Counted from the first letter of the stretch, positions 1 through 9,362 are shown. The stretch is DNA of 64,000 nt from DATFVJ01 sp963851085 (GCA_963851085.1 CAWKNX010000022.1:1-64000); one strand, 5' to 3'. Made by a program: numbers and translations. Notes: generated by a model not told the origin, from the sequence alone.

Positions 1-480
1 ACGTATCGCCGTACACGCCAAGGGAAGGACTTACCCCGCATACATCCACCGTGGCGATCGCTCAGTATCGATTCTCAAGACGGAAGACGCTGGAATCGCG
101 TCATAACTTATTCACTCGATCACAGACCGTCTGCCGAAACGTTTCGTTCCGCTGGAGGTGCGCCTCCCCCACGTCAGCACTATACGTCCACGCGGATATG
201 ATGATTTGCAATCAGTGATCACTGGTTAGCGAACCAGGCATGGACGAAGCACCCAATTGAATCGCGGTTAGTAGATACCGGTATCGAACGCCTACATCTC
301 TAAAGCCGTAGCCTGCCGGTTGACAATTAAGTGTCAAGGCACTTGTGCAGCAGGAAGTAAGTAACTAATACGATCGCCAACAATGGTTCAGACCTACCAG
401 TGTGAACGAGGCATCTGCCCGAAAAGATCGCCAGCGACCGTACTGCCAATAATTCGCATCGAGGGGTGACAAGGCAGTCG
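1..480. other. Intergenic/left edge, no gene seen
   Basis: No convincing coding region is visible. Base composition is clearly richer in A and T than the rest of the window, which suggests acquired or decayed DNA. A short perfect inverted repeat, TTGACA-N6-TGTCAA (320-337), could be a regulator site or a -35 element. No matching -10 or downstream gene supports this. Confidence 0.4.
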
Positions 481-960
481 TCATGCTTCCTCGAAGAAGT
501 TCTCATCAACTTGCTTTAGGACGAAGGATTCCTCGACAATCACACCGCGGTCGTGTTCTCTCATGAGAGCGGCAAGTTCGGGCCCGTCAATGAGGACAAG
601 GCGTGCGTTCACGTGGTCGGCGTAGTCGCAGGCGTCGGCGCTGAAACGAGACGTGGTGATGAAGACGCTGCGGCTGGCTTGCGCCCCGTGCAGGGCGCCG
701 ACGAAGGCCTGAATGTCGGGGCGGCCGACGTGGCGGTCGGTATAGCGCTTGGCCTGGGCATAGACGACGTCGAGCCCCAGGGGATCCAGGCGGATGAGCC
801 CGTCCAGGCCCGCGTCGCCGGGGGCACCGAGGTGCTCGGTGGGTACCTCCAGGCCTCCGTATCCCATCTTGACGAGCAGCCGGAGCACTAGCTGTTCGAG
901 GAACGCGGCGGCTGCTTGACGATTCGCGCCAGCAGGTCAGCCGCCACTGCAGAGTGAGCC
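481..960 (-). pseudogene. Mrr-type restriction endonuclease remnant, frameshifted
   Basis: The main reading frame gives a 135-residue Mrr-like catalytic domain: a conserved G-Y-G-G start, Gly-Asp-Ala-Gly-Leu-Asp-Gly, then Gln-Ala-Lys, the D...QxK core of the Mrr nuclease fold that cleaves modified DNA. The frame opens abruptly at an internal Met. Just upstream another frame reads D-L-L-A-R-I-V-K-Q-P-P, and the sequence between decodes as F-L-E-Q-L-V-L-R-L-L-V-K, so one base is missing near 897. The usual N-terminal winged-helix region is not recognisable further upstream. I infer a decayed gene. If the missing base is a sequence error, the catalytic half would still lack its N-terminal partner. 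Confidence 0.65.
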
Positions 961-1425
961 GAGTCGCGAGCGACCGAGTAACCAAGTGAGTATCTATCGC
1001 CATCGCCAGCAGTGGACGCCAGCGCACGCTGACGGACGGTCGTTCCCAGGTCAGGCAGGCCGCGGCCTTGGCAGTCCGCATCGTTACTTGGCTTCGGGAC
1101 GAAGAGGCCAAGGTTGTCGAGCACGACTGCCGGATTGACCCGTATCAGAATCAAGACGGCGCCTCGCGACGCCGCTGGCCTGGCGTCAGCGGCAGCTCTG
1201 CCTTGACGGCCCGCCCGCGTCGGCCGCAAACTGGCCAGCGCGAACGGGCCAGCGTGCCTCACTGCAGGAGGCCCTGCCTCCATGACCGCGCGCACGACAA
1301 GGACTAAGGTCACGAGCGACGGGACCAAGGTCGCGCGTAGGCCGAGACCGGGAATAGCTGGGCATCTGCCGTGTCTACCCAATCAGGACCACCAGGGGGT
1401 GGCCAGGATGGAAAAGGGACATGCC
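961..1425. other. Gap upstream of the duplicated-repeat gene
   Basis: No supported gene. On the minus strand this is where the N-terminal half of the Mrr remnant should lie, but no winged-helix sequence is recognisable. The last 20 bases hold two candidate ribosome-binding purine runs for the next gene. Confidence 0.3.
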
Positions 1426-1839
1426 ATGACTCACAATGACGACCTGCCTGCAGAAGTGCGAAGGGAAGACGAAGAGGCCGAACGACAGATAGCCGCGCAG
1501 CTAGCCGAGCTACGCAAGAATGCGGAAGCGACTCACAATGACGACCTGCCCGCAGAAGTGCGAAGGGAAGACGAAGAGGCCGAACGACAGATAGCCGCGC
1601 AGCTAGCCGAGCTAGGCAGGAATACGGAGGCGATCAGGTACGTAGATCTTGGCCAGACGGTCCCAATGTGGCGCGTGGGCTACTACAAGGAACGCGGACA
1701 CTCCTACGTGTTCCTTATGACCCTGGAAGGACCACGGGATAAGCCGGAGGTGGCCAGCCAGGCAGCGGTGTCAATCGACGATGCGCTGCTATACGTCCGC
1801 GGAATTCTCGACGCAGTCGCGAAAGCAATGAAGTCATGA
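1426..1839 (+). CDS. Hypothetical protein with exact internal tandem duplication
   Basis: The product is 137 residues. Its first half is two back-to-back copies of a 34-residue charged helical segment beginning T-H-N-D-D-L-P-A-E-V and rich in Glu, Arg, Ala and Gln, probably a short coiled coil. The C-terminal 68 residues form a different, apparently globular segment with W-R-V-G-Y-Y and Y-V-F-L-M-T-L-E-G. The start was chosen at the second nearby ATG because an AAAAGGGA ribosome site lies six bases before it; an ATG 18 bases earlier is possible. I do not recognise the family. Neighbours are remnants, so the gene may belong to the same acquired patch. Confidence 0.6.
   Translation: MTHNDDLPAEVRREDEEAERQIAAQLAELRKNAEATHNDDLPAEVRREDEEAERQIAAQLAELGRNTEAIRYVDLGQTVPMWRVGYYKERGHSYVFLMTLEGPRDKPEVASQAAVSIDDALLYVRGILDAVAKAMKS
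1429..1632 (+). repeat. 102-bp tandem direct repeat, two copies
   Basis: Two adjacent 102-bp units (1429-1530 and 1531-1632) differ at only a few positions, mostly near the end of the unit. The unit is 34 codons, so the duplication keeps the reading frame. The low divergence points to a recent duplication. Confidence 0.9.
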
Positions 1840-2039
1840 ACAGTGCCAGGTGCCTTGACGACCTCACGCTGCTGTGCGCCAACTAAGGCGGACCAGGTAC
1901 CGGCCTGCTCCCTTGGACCGCGCCTGGTCCGCAGACATTGATCGACTCTTGGATTTTGCCAGATAGAGCGAGACCGACCGATCCGCCGCTCCCGGCCGGT
2001 CAATGCAGCTGAAGCGAGCTTCGCACTGCTCAGCGAGCG

Positions 2040-3293
2040 TCAGTCCACGTGCAGGCTCGGGGTGACCCCATCGGTGATGACGCGGGTACGGAACCGTCCT
2101 GGCGTCGCGCGCTTGCCCTTGCGGACGATCTTGCGGTCGAAGATCAGCGACACCTGGTCCGGGCGGCCGAGGTCCAGGTTGCCGCGGATCACCTGCCCGG
2201 AGAAGATCCGCCCGTTCACCGGAGAGTCCAGGGTCTGGGTAAGGGAGAACTCCGCCTGCAGGACCGACAGCTCGTAGCGGTATCCGGCCGCGGTGTCGCC
2301 CGCGGTGAACGGGTGCGGCAAGATACCCAGCCACTTGGCGGCCAGCGCCTCGATCTTGCCCGCGTCCAGGCCGTCACAGATCGCCTGCACCGCGGCCACG
2401 TCATCGACGGCGGCGAACGCGTTATCTAGCGGGACAAAGCCGATCCCGGCCTTGGCGGCCTGCCGCTTGGCGTACTCGTTGCCGTTGATGATCAGCCGCC
2501 CGGTATACGGGAAGTAGCTGGAGAATTTCACGCAGACCGGCCCGAAATCCTCACCGGCGCAATAGAAGTAATGCTGGTTGACCACCCCCGAAGCGGGGAC
2601 CAGCCAGGGGTAGGTGGCCCCGGTGACCGGGTTACGCCGCCTGCTGGTCCGGAACACCTTCTGCTTCTCCTGCGCCACACCCACATACAGCACCTGCCCG
2701 GGCACCAGCCCCCGGTCATCCAGATCAGCCCGCCGCAGGTACTCCCGGGTGAGGTCGTCCTTGCGCTGCCCCCTGGCGAAGCGCACCAGATCCAGGCCCC
2801 GCGCGGCGATGAAATGGCCGATATCACCGGTGAACGCCGCCGTCATCGGGGCCATCAGCGCCGACGAGGCGAACCGGTTGCCCCGGTGCCCCACGAAGAA
2901 CGCGGCGATCCCAGCGCCATGCTGCAGCCGCGGCTGATAAAGATTCAGGTATTCTCTGAACAATCAATGTGGACTTGAAGGAGGTCAAGGCGGCTTCACA
3001 AACGCTGCGGGCCGACTGTGGCTGATGCCAACAAGCGGCAACAAGGAGAAGCTAGGCGACCCGGTCGGCACTGGATGTCCGCTTTCTGTAGCGCCCAGGC
3101 TGCGGTCACAGTCGCAGTGACCTGCCGAACACGACATTCCGGTCAGCGTCGCAGCCCTCGGCAGTGGCCGCTTAGCCTTCTGAGCTGCGGCGACGTCCCG
3201 AGGTTCAGATAACGGGTACATGCGGTCAATCGCCTCGATCTCGAACAGCACGTGACCAGCCAGCACATCGGCAGCAGAACGAGGTAGCGTCAT
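2040..3293 (-). pseudogene. Conserved actinobacterial hypothetical gene, split by insertion
   Basis: The N-terminus reads M-T-L-P-R-S-A-A-D-V-L-A-G-H-V-L-F-E-I-E and ends at I-D-R-M-Y (start 3293, GGAG ribosome site). It resumes 267 bases further on as L-N-L-Y-Q-P-R-L-Q-H-G, followed by about 300 residues including G-Q-R-K-D-D, Q-E-K, an H-Y-F-Y-C segment and R-T-R-V-I-T-D-G-V-T-P-S-L-H-V-D. Removing the insert and one GGTA copy restores a continuous frame. From memory, related actinobacterial proteins start the same way and continue well past the L-H-V-D at which this one stops, so the 3' end may also be lost. The function of the family is unknown to me. Confidence 0.7.
2952..3214. mobile_element. 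MITE-like 263-bp non-coding insertion
   Basis: The insert sits in the middle of an otherwise continuous reading frame and is flanked by direct GGTA repeats (2948-2951 and 3215-3218), consistent with a 4-bp target-site duplication. The left end begins TTCTCTGAAC and the right end carries the near-inverse GTTCAGATAA, giving imperfect 10-bp terminal inverted repeats with two extra bases at the right end. No transposase is encoded inside, so mobilisation would need an enzyme from elsewhere. An internal GGTCAC-N7-GTGACC hairpin is present. Confidence 0.65.
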
Positions 3294-3821
3294 CGATAGC
3301 TCCGGCCGTACGACTCGGCCCGCAAGGGCCACCCAACCGCTGCAAGCGGTCCATGAACGGGGCACATCGTGACACCGTTTCGTCGCCAGGCCGGAGCCCT
3401 TTCACTCACCCGAGCCCAGCCCAGCACGTCTCGTCGGGCTGGGGCGAAGCCCCGTTAGCTATGGATCAGGTCCGGTTTTTGTATGTTGGTACATCATGAC
3501 CAGGCGAGCTGACATGCGGTCACGATAACGGTCGGCCTGGAGGCATACCGGCGGTGCCTGGATGCATGGCACACCGGCGCTGGTCCCGGCCTGGTGGCCT
3601 GTGAGGGGGGTCCGTTGAGCGAACGGCGTCCAGGTGGGTGCATCGCAAGGCGCTGCTTGTTTTCGGGGAGCGCGTAGTGGTTCCTATGCGCGACGACGAC
3701 AACGCCGCGAGGCGCCTGCCTGGGCGTCGTGCAGCCAAAGAAGACTCCCCTCACAGGCCACTTGCCCAGAGCGCTACCGGCCACCCTCTGGGCCCGCACC
3801 GGGCGGGAGATCCGCGGGTGA
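3294..3821. other. Intergenic with hairpins, no gene seen
   Basis: No supported gene. A perfect 8-bp stem (CCCAGCCC at 3415-3422 with GGGCTGGG at 3436-3443) overlaps a second small hairpin, GGGGC-GAA-GCCCC (3441-3453). These could be a terminator or the end of a vanished element. The remaining sequence has short open frames in several phases without ribosome sites or recognisable products. Confidence 0.35.
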
Positions 3822-3965
3822 TCAGAGCGGGTAGATGTGGCCGGGCTTCGGGCGCACGAGGTGCGGCTTCTGCCCCTTGATGATCGGGCCCGTCACGATG
3901 GCGTGGCAGTGGTGGGCGTAGACGTGCCACGGTGCGAGCACGTGGAACAGATGGAACAAGAACAT
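3822..3965 (-). CDS. Small His-rich hypothetical protein (47 aa)
   Basis: The start is an ATG preceded by an excellent GGAGG ribosome site seven bases upstream, which is the main reason to call it. The product begins M-F-L-F-H-L-F-H-V-L-A-P-W-H-V-Y, continues H-H-C-H-A-I-V-T-G-P, and ends P-K-P-G-H-I-Y-P-L. It has seven histidines and one cysteine in 47 residues, so metal binding is conceivable. The hydrophobic start could touch the membrane. No family is recognised and no partner gene adjoins it. Confidence 0.45.
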   Translation of the reverse strand: MFLFHLFHVLAPWHVYAHHCHAIVTGPIIKGQKPHLVRPKPGHIYPL

Positions 3966-4442
3966 CGGATTCCTCCAGTCGGTTTCCATCGCCGGGTCAA
4001 GTTCCGACACGCCGATGCGAGCGCCGCGGGTACTTTGCGCGCGGCGGCGACCTCCGTGATGTCATCCGCGGTGAAGCGGGGCCGTTCGGTCGGGGAACCG
4101 CCGCTTCCTCCTGTGTGCGGGCGATGTCTCGCGGAGTGCTGCCTCCTATACTACTCTACGCAATCGTTCAATTACCTTAAGTGCATAAGTGGAGCAGGCT
4201 CAGTAGGCGCCGGCGGATCGGCGATATCGCCGCAAGGTCCCCCGAGTCACCCTCGCCTGCGGGCACGCAGCCGCGGATGGCCCCGCATTTAAATGCTTAC
4301 GGCGGACGGGCAGACGTGAGCGGATCACCGCCCCTGCAGCCCGCCTCCCATGATCGCGGTACTTTTTCGGAAGCATGCGCGGCAAAGTTACCGCGATCAT
4401 GAAGGGCGTACGGTCTATGCGGGTCGCGCCACGCGGCAGCCG
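3966..4442. other. Intergenic, carries one dispersed palindrome
   Basis: No gene seen. The stretch contains an AT-rich segment near 4140-4190 (possible promoter region for leftward transcription of the small His-rich gene) and the dispersed palindromic repeat at 4349-4401. Confidence 0.35.
4349..4401. repeat. Dispersed palindromic repeat, family A, copy 1
   Basis: Perfect 13-bp inverted arms, CATGATCGCGGTA and TACCGCGATCATG, enclose a 27-bp loop. The right arm and its flank (GCGGCAAA, AAGGGC) match a second copy at 49123-49179 almost base for base, so this is a repeated intergenic element rather than a chance hairpin. It lies just beyond the 3' end of the DUF6350 gene. Confidence 0.8.
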
Positions 4443-5843
4443 TTATGGATCATGATTGAAGCTCGCCGGCGCCGCCTCGGGCCCAGGCCCCATGTCCTCA
4501 GCTTCTGCCCACGGATCGACGCAGATGCGGTGGCCGTCCTCCGCCGTGCCGCCGGTCATGTCACCTGCCGCCACGTCGCCCGGGGCCGTGTCGTCGATCG
4601 GGCCACGGCCTACGGCGAACCAGTTGGTGATTCCCGCGGAAATCGCCGCCGCGACGCCAACCTCCAGCGTGGTGACCAGCCCGACCTGCCAGCCGGACGG
4701 TCCGACGATGGCGAGCCGTGCGGCGCCGAGCGGGCCGCCGGCGAACGCGGCCGCCGTGCCCATGACCAGACCGGCCGCGGCGCCACAGGTGAACCCCCAC
4801 AGCGGTGCGGCCTCAACCCGGGGGGTCGGCCCGACAGCCGCGATCAGCAGCCCGCCGAATGCTCCCGCCAGATAGGGCGTGACGAGCACCCCGAATGACA
4901 CCCAGGACGGTACGCCGGGCGGCTGGCCGGGTCCGGGACCCGATGGCAGCGCGGCCAGCATGGGGAACATCGGCAAGGCACCGAGCGCGTTCCCCGCGGG
5001 CGCCACCACCGTGCCGTAACCGAACGCGAAACCGGGCCCGAGCAGATACGCGACCGCCCAGACGATCGCGTTGGGGATGAACGCGAGCTCGAGCAGGAGC
5101 AGGAGCACACCGCCGACGAGGCCAGGCGCGAGCGCGGTCGTCACGGACCTGAAGGTGCCGATGTGCACGGCGATGGAACCGCCGGCCAGGGCTGCGCCCG
5201 CGGCGGTGAGCACCGCGAGCGTGCCCAGCGTCCCCATGACGAGCGATCTCGGGCGCTCGGGTAGCAGCCCGAGCAGCCGCCGCCACGGTGCGAGCCCACG
5301 GGCTCCGCCGATCGCGCCGGCCACGAACGCGAGCAGGAACGCGGCAACCACCGCCTGCAACAGCGACGGGACGGCGAGCGGCGTCCGGCCGATCAGCGCG
5401 AGCGCGCCCGCGAGCACCGAATACGGCGCGGCGAGCGCGAGCGCCGCGAACCCCACGTGCCGCAGCCTGGTCACGTCGCCGGTGCGAACCACCCAGCGAC
5501 CGGCTCGGTACAGCAGTGCGCCTGGCAGCACCACGAGACCGAGCGGGAACATGCCGATGCGCCCGCCGCCGCGCAGCGCGAAGCCAACATGATGGGCGAC
5601 AAGCCAGAGCTGAGCGGCGGTGCGGAACACGCCAGGAAGGCCACTGCCGAACCCGGCGTGCGGTGCGGCGATCCAGCCGATCAGCACCAGCGTGGTCAGG
5701 GCGGCAAGGCCCGTCGCGGCCGCGCAGCCCGCCGCCACCGCACCGGTCACGATCAGCGGCCGCGACGGCATGCCGCTGCCCCGCCGTGTGCCTTCGGGCC
5801 CGGCCTGCTGCACTCCGTCTACCAGCAGGGACATAACGCCCAT
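4443..5843 (-). CDS. DUF6350 (PerM-like) integral membrane protein
   Basis: A multi-pass membrane protein of about 466 residues with roughly ten hydrophobic helices and an acidic cytoplasmic tail at the C-terminus. Sequence features such as the A-A-Q-L-W-L-V-A-H-H segment followed by a glycine-rich loop, and the position next to sucD, match the actinobacterial DUF6350 family. The mycobacterial member PerM (Rv0955), also near sucCD, is linked to cell division and persistence. The open frame extends 66 codons further upstream, but that part looks like non-coding GC-rich sequence, so I chose an ATG just before M-S-L-L-V-D-G. A start at M-P-S-R-P, 24 codons in, is also possible. Confidence 0.75.
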   Translation of the reverse strand: MGVMSLLVDGVQQAGPEGTRRGSGMPSRPLIVTGAVAAGCAAATGLAALTTLVLIGWIAAPHAGFGSGLPGVFRTAAQLWLVAHHVGFALRGGGRIGMFPLGLVVLPGALLYRAGRWVVRTGDVTRLRHVGFAALALAAPYSVLAGALALIGRTPLAVPSLLQAVVAAFLLAFVAGAIGGARGLAPWRRLLGLLPERPRSLVMGTLGTLAVLTAAGAALAGGSIAVHIGTFRSVTTALAPGLVGGVLLLLLELAFIPNAIVWAVAYLLGPGFAFGYGTVVAPAGNALGALPMFPMLAALPSGPGPGQPPGVPSWVSFGVLVTPYLAGAFGGLLIAAVGPTPRVEAAPLWGFTCGAAAGLVMGTAAAFAGGPLGAARLAIVGPSGWQVGLVTTLEVGVAAAISAGITNWFAVGRGPIDDTAPGDVAAGDMTGGTAEDGHRICVDPWAEAEDMGPGPEAAPASFNHDP

Positions 5844-6328
5844 GGTCGCAAGGGCGCCGCCGCTGAGCACGCAGGCGCGCCGGGCGGGGGCCGCCGGCCT
5901 GGCCCGGGCTGGCCGCGTTAGCCTCAGCACCGGCCCGGGGCAGGCGGGGCAACGCCAGATCCCGAACGGCTCAGAGGTCGCGCGGATAGGGCGTCGGCTG
6001 TGCTTCCCGTGCGCGCCTGCGGCACGACGGGAGCGGGTCATCCGCGCCCGGCTGGGCCAGGCCGCAGCCCGTGCCTGGATCCCGCGTCGAGGGCGAGAAC
6101 GCCGCCAGCCGGGATGCGGGACTGTGTTTGCCGCGCCTACGGCACGACGCGAGCCCGGCGGTCCTATCCGCGCGACCTCTTACGCATGCGTGCCACTCAC
6201 GCGGCCGTTCTGGATCCTTGGGGTGCCACCCGGCCCAGCCTTGAGGCGCCATCCGGCCTTGAGGCGCCGTCCGGCGAGTCCTCAGGCTGCCACCCTGCCT
6301 TCGGATGGCACCCGGCCCAGCCTTGAGG
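5844..6328. other. Spacer between DUF6350 and sucD, repeat-filled
   Basis: No gene seen. It holds an 18-bp inverted repeat with far-spaced arms (5973-6180) and, near 6215-6328, imperfect tandem motifs built on CCGGCC(C)AGCCTTGAGG and GGTGCCACC/GGATGGCACC. The latter could fold on the transcript as the sucD terminator. Confidence 0.4.
5973..6180. repeat. Inverted repeat, family B, wide-spaced copy
   Basis: AGAGGTCGCGCGGATAGG (5973-5990) and its exact reverse complement (6163-6180) bracket about 170 bp. The same arm, also inverted but only 15 bp apart, recurs at 63504-63554. Inside the bracket, two partial direct repeats read GCGCCTRCGGCACGACG. The structure resembles a small non-autonomous element or a hairpin repeat that gained an insert. 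Confidence 0.8.
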
Positions 6329-7219
6329 TCAGCGGACCTGTCGCACGATGTCCCGGGCGAGGCGGGCCGTCTCGCTTGGCGTCCTGCCGACCCTGACGCC
6401 CACCTTTTCCAGCGCTTCCTTCTTGGCCTGCGCGGTACCGGCCGAGCCGGACACGATCGCACCTGCGTGCCCCATGGTCTTGCCCTCGGGCGCGGTGAAT
6501 CCGGCGACGTATCCCACGACCGGCTTGGTCACGTGCTGCTCGACGAACGCGGCCGCCCGCTCCTCGGCGTCGCCGCCGATCTCGCCGATCATCACGATCG
6601 CGTCGGTCTCCGGGTCCTCCTGGAAGGCCTGCAGGCAATCGATGTGGGTCGTCCCGATCACCGGGTCACCACCGATTCCGACGCAGGTGGAGAATCCGAC
6701 GTCCCGCAGTTCGTACATCATCTGATAGGTCAGGGTGCCCGACTTGGACACCAGGCCGATGCGTCCCTCCGTCGTGATATCGGCCGGGATGATCCCGGCA
6801 TTCGACTTGCCGGGCGACGCGACTCCCGGGCAGTTAGGGCCGACGATCCGGGTCTTGTTGCCTGCGGCGGAGGCGTACGCCCAGAACGCGGTGGTATCGT
6901 GCACCGGGATGCCCTCAGTGATGATGACGACGAGCGGGATCTGGGCGTCGATCGCCTCGATGACCGCATCCTTGACACCCATCGCGGGCACGAAGACCAC
7001 GGAGACGTCGGCCCCCGTTGCCGCCATGGTTTCCGCGACGGTACCGAACACCGGCACTGCCGCGGTGCCGAGATCGACCGTCTGGCCCGCCTTGCGCGGG
7101 TTGGTGCCGCCCACGAGCTTGGTGCCCGCTGCCAGCATGCGTTGCCCGTGCTTGCGGCCCTCGGACCCGGTGATGCCCTGGATGAGGACCCGGCTCTGCC
7201 CGGTCAGGAAGATCGCCAT
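6329..7219 (-). CDS. sucD: Succinyl-CoA synthetase alpha subunit
   Basis: The 296-residue product matches the usual length. It binds CoA through the N-terminal Rossmann domain (G-I-T-G-S-E-G, then G-G-T-N-P-R-K-A-G) and carries the phosphohistidine loop K-T-M-G-H-A-G-A-I-V-S-G with His251. With SucB/SucC-type beta subunit it makes succinate and ATP/GTP from succinyl-CoA in the citric acid cycle. It starts one base after the sucC stop, so both are one transcript and likely translationally coupled. The reading frame is intact, unlike sucC. Confidence 0.97.
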   Translation of the reverse strand: MAIFLTGQSRVLIQGITGSEGRKHGQRMLAAGTKLVGGTNPRKAGQTVDLGTAAVPVFGTVAETMAATGADVSVVFVPAMGVKDAVIEAIDAQIPLVVIITEGIPVHDTTAFWAYASAAGNKTRIVGPNCPGVASPGKSNAGIIPADITTEGRIGLVSKSGTLTYQMMYELRDVGFSTCVGIGGDPVIGTTHIDCLQAFQEDPETDAIVMIGEIGGDAEERAAAFVEQHVTKPVVGYVAGFTAPEGKTMGHAGAIVSGSAGTAQAKKEALEKVGVRVGRTPSETARLARDIVRQVR

Positions 7220-7220
7220 C

Positions 7221-8409
7221 TCATACTCCGGTCGCGGCTAGTTCGGCGGCGCGCCGCGCCGCGTCGTCCATGGTGGGGACCTGCTCGACGACGCCGATCG
7301 CGGCCTCGGTCAGGATCCGGCGGCCCTCGGCCGCGTTGTTGCCGTCCAGCCGCACCACGATCGGCCGCCGCACCGTCTCGCCGCGCTCCGCGAGCAGGCC
7401 GATCGCTGAGACGATCCCGTTGGCTACGGCATCGCACGAGGTAATGCCGCCGAACACGTTCACGAGGACGGAGCGGACCGAGGGATCGGACAGCACGATC
7501 TCCAGGCCGTCGGCCATCGCCTCAGCGGAGGCGCCGCCACCGATATCGAGGAAGTTCGCCGGGCGGACGCCGCCGAACTGATTCACCCGCGTACGCGACC
7601 ACGTCGAGGGTGGACATGACCAGGCCGGCGCCGTTGCCGATGATGCCCGCCTGACCGTCGAGCTTGACGTAGTTGAGGTGGCTGGCCTTGGCCCTGGCTT
7701 CGAGCGGATCGGCGGACGCCGGATCGGCGAACCGGTCATGGCCCTGCCGCGGCGCGGCGTTGTCATCCAGAGTGACCTTGGCATCCAGCGCCATCACCCG
7801 GCCATCGCGGGTCAAGATCATGGGGTTGATCTCAGCGAGCGTGGCGTCCTCGTCGGTGAACATGGCCCACAGCTTCTCGGCTAGCTCGGCCGCGCCCTCG
7901 CGTGCCTCCGGCGCCAGCCCACCCGCGGTGACGATCTCCATCGCCTTCGTCGGGTCGACTCCGGTCAGCGCGGACACCGGCACCCGGGCAACTGCCTGGG
8001 GGCTGGACCGGGCCACCTGCTCGATGTCCATGCCACCCTGGGCGGAGCAAATGGCCAGGAACGTGCGATTGGCGCGGTCGAGGAGGTAAGAGAAGTAGTA
8101 CTCCGCGGCTATGTCACTCGCCTCCTCGACGAGGACCTTACGCACCGTATGGCCCTTGATGTCCATGCCGAGGATTGCCGCGGCAGCTGCCGCCGCCTCG
8201 TCGGGTCCCGCGGCCAGCTTCACACCGCCCGCCTTGCCCCGGCCTCCGACCTTGACCTGGGCCTTCACGACGACCCGTGGTGTGCCCGCGGCGGCGAACT
8301 CCGCCGCGATAGCCCGTGCCTCCGCCGGGGTCTGCGCGACCTTGCCGGCAGGCACCGGTATCCCGTACTCGGCGAAGAGTTCCTTCGCCTGGTGCTCGAA
8401 CAGGTCCAC
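7221..8409 (-). CDS. sucC: Succinyl-CoA synthetase beta subunit, frameshifted in this sequence
   Basis: It starts with GTG at M/V-D-L-F-E-H-Q-A-K-E-L-F and contains the ATP-grasp region (V-V-K-A-Q-V, G-R-G-K-A-G-G-V-K), N-P-M-I-L-T, and after the break N-Q-F-G-G-V-R-P-A-N-F-L-D-I-G-G-G and V-N-V-F-G-G-I. Full extent gives about 395 residues, the family norm. Near 7585-7590 the frame is lost: the sequence goes from V-V-A-Y-A-G straight to the other frame at N-Q-F-G-G, consistent with a small deletion of about five bases removing Gly-Val. Because sucC is a core gene, a sequence error is plausible; as written the protein would be truncated after about 295 residues. Confidence 0.9.
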
Positions 8410-8902
8410 TCGGGTCCGTCCTTGGATTCGGCTGCGTGGTCCCGCGTCCCGGCGCGGGACATCCTGGCAGGCAGCCTAGCCGGGGGTCCGATGGGCCGCC
8501 CGCCGGGGCCGGAACTGGTCCCACCGCGTTACAGTGCGGCGTTACAGTGCGGCGCCACGGTAACGTCGTTCGCGGACCTGCGGAACGGGCTCCGGCCGCG
8601 GCGCGAGCCGACGGGCAACGACGGCGTTTCGCCACGCGGCTCGCCTCCGGACCGGAGAAGGGTCACCTCGCCTGGCTATGGCGCTTTCACGGCTGGGGAC
8701 TCCTTCGGCGAAAACACCGGACAAGTCCCTGAGATCATGAACCGCGGCGGCGGCGCTGGACGCGGGCCCGGACCAGCGGCGGGCGAACCATTACAAGACG
8801 CTAGTGCGGTGTCCACATATCTTGGCCGGATCGGCATCGACTATCCGCGCTGGCAGTAGCTTTGCGCAACCCGGTGAACGTTAGTGGCCACCGCATTAGT
8901 GG
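8410..8902. other. Gap upstream of sucC with short tandem repeats
   Basis: No gene seen. Two perfect 13-bp copies of GTTACAGTGCGGC lie side by side (8528-8553), and a 15-bp unit TTAGTGGYCACCGCA is doubled at 8881-8910 over the end of the next gene. The first pair could be a direct-repeat operator in the sucC-sucD promoter region. Confidence 0.4.
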
Positions 8903-9362
8903 TCACCGCACTAGGCGGGGCTCGCGGGCGGCTGAGCGCTGAGCGGGCACCGGGGGCCACGGCGGCGCCGGCTCACCGAACGTGGCGTAGACCCAGTCCA
9001 CGATCTCGTGGGTGGAGGCACCCGGCGTGAAGACCATTGCGACACCCATCCGCTCAAGCTCGGAAATGTCGGCATCGGGGACAATGCCGCCCAGCGAAGA
9101 CGGTGATATCGCCCGCGTCGCGCTCGCGGAGCAGTTCGAGGACCCGGGCACAGAGCGTCATGTGCGCGCCGGACAGGATGGACATCCCGATACCGTCGGC
9201 ATCCTCCTGCAGCGCGGCCTCCACCACCTGCTCGGGTGTCTGGTGCAGGCCGGTGTAAATCACCTCGACCCCCGCGTCCCGCAGCGCCCGGGAGACGACC
9301 TTGGCGCCCCGGTCGTGCCCGTCCAGGCCCACCTTCGCGACCAAGACGCGGATGCTTCCCAT
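8903..9362 (-). CDS. B12-binding acyl-CoA mutase small subunit (IcmB-like), frameshifted
   Basis: The start ATG has a GGAGG site five bases away and opens M-G-S-I-R-V-L-V-A-K-V-G-L-D-G-H-D-R-G, the cobalamin-binding D-x-H-x-x-G style motif whose His displaces the lower base of B12. Next come T-G-L-H-Q-T-P-E, S-I-L-S-G-A-H and, in another frame, G-G-I-V-P-D-A-D-I and F-T-P-G-A-S-T. One indel near 9097 separates the halves. The stand-alone domain of about 150 residues fits the small subunit of isobutyryl-CoA or ethylmalonyl/methylmalonyl-type mutases; the large subunit is not in this window. IcmB is the best analogue I know, but the substrate cannot be read from sequence. Confidence 0.75.

Noticed and set aside
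3494..3799. Possible transposase start region near 3497
   Set aside because: No TnpB, IS110 or other transposase motif could be read in any frame. The hairpins at 3415-3453 alone do not establish an insertion sequence.
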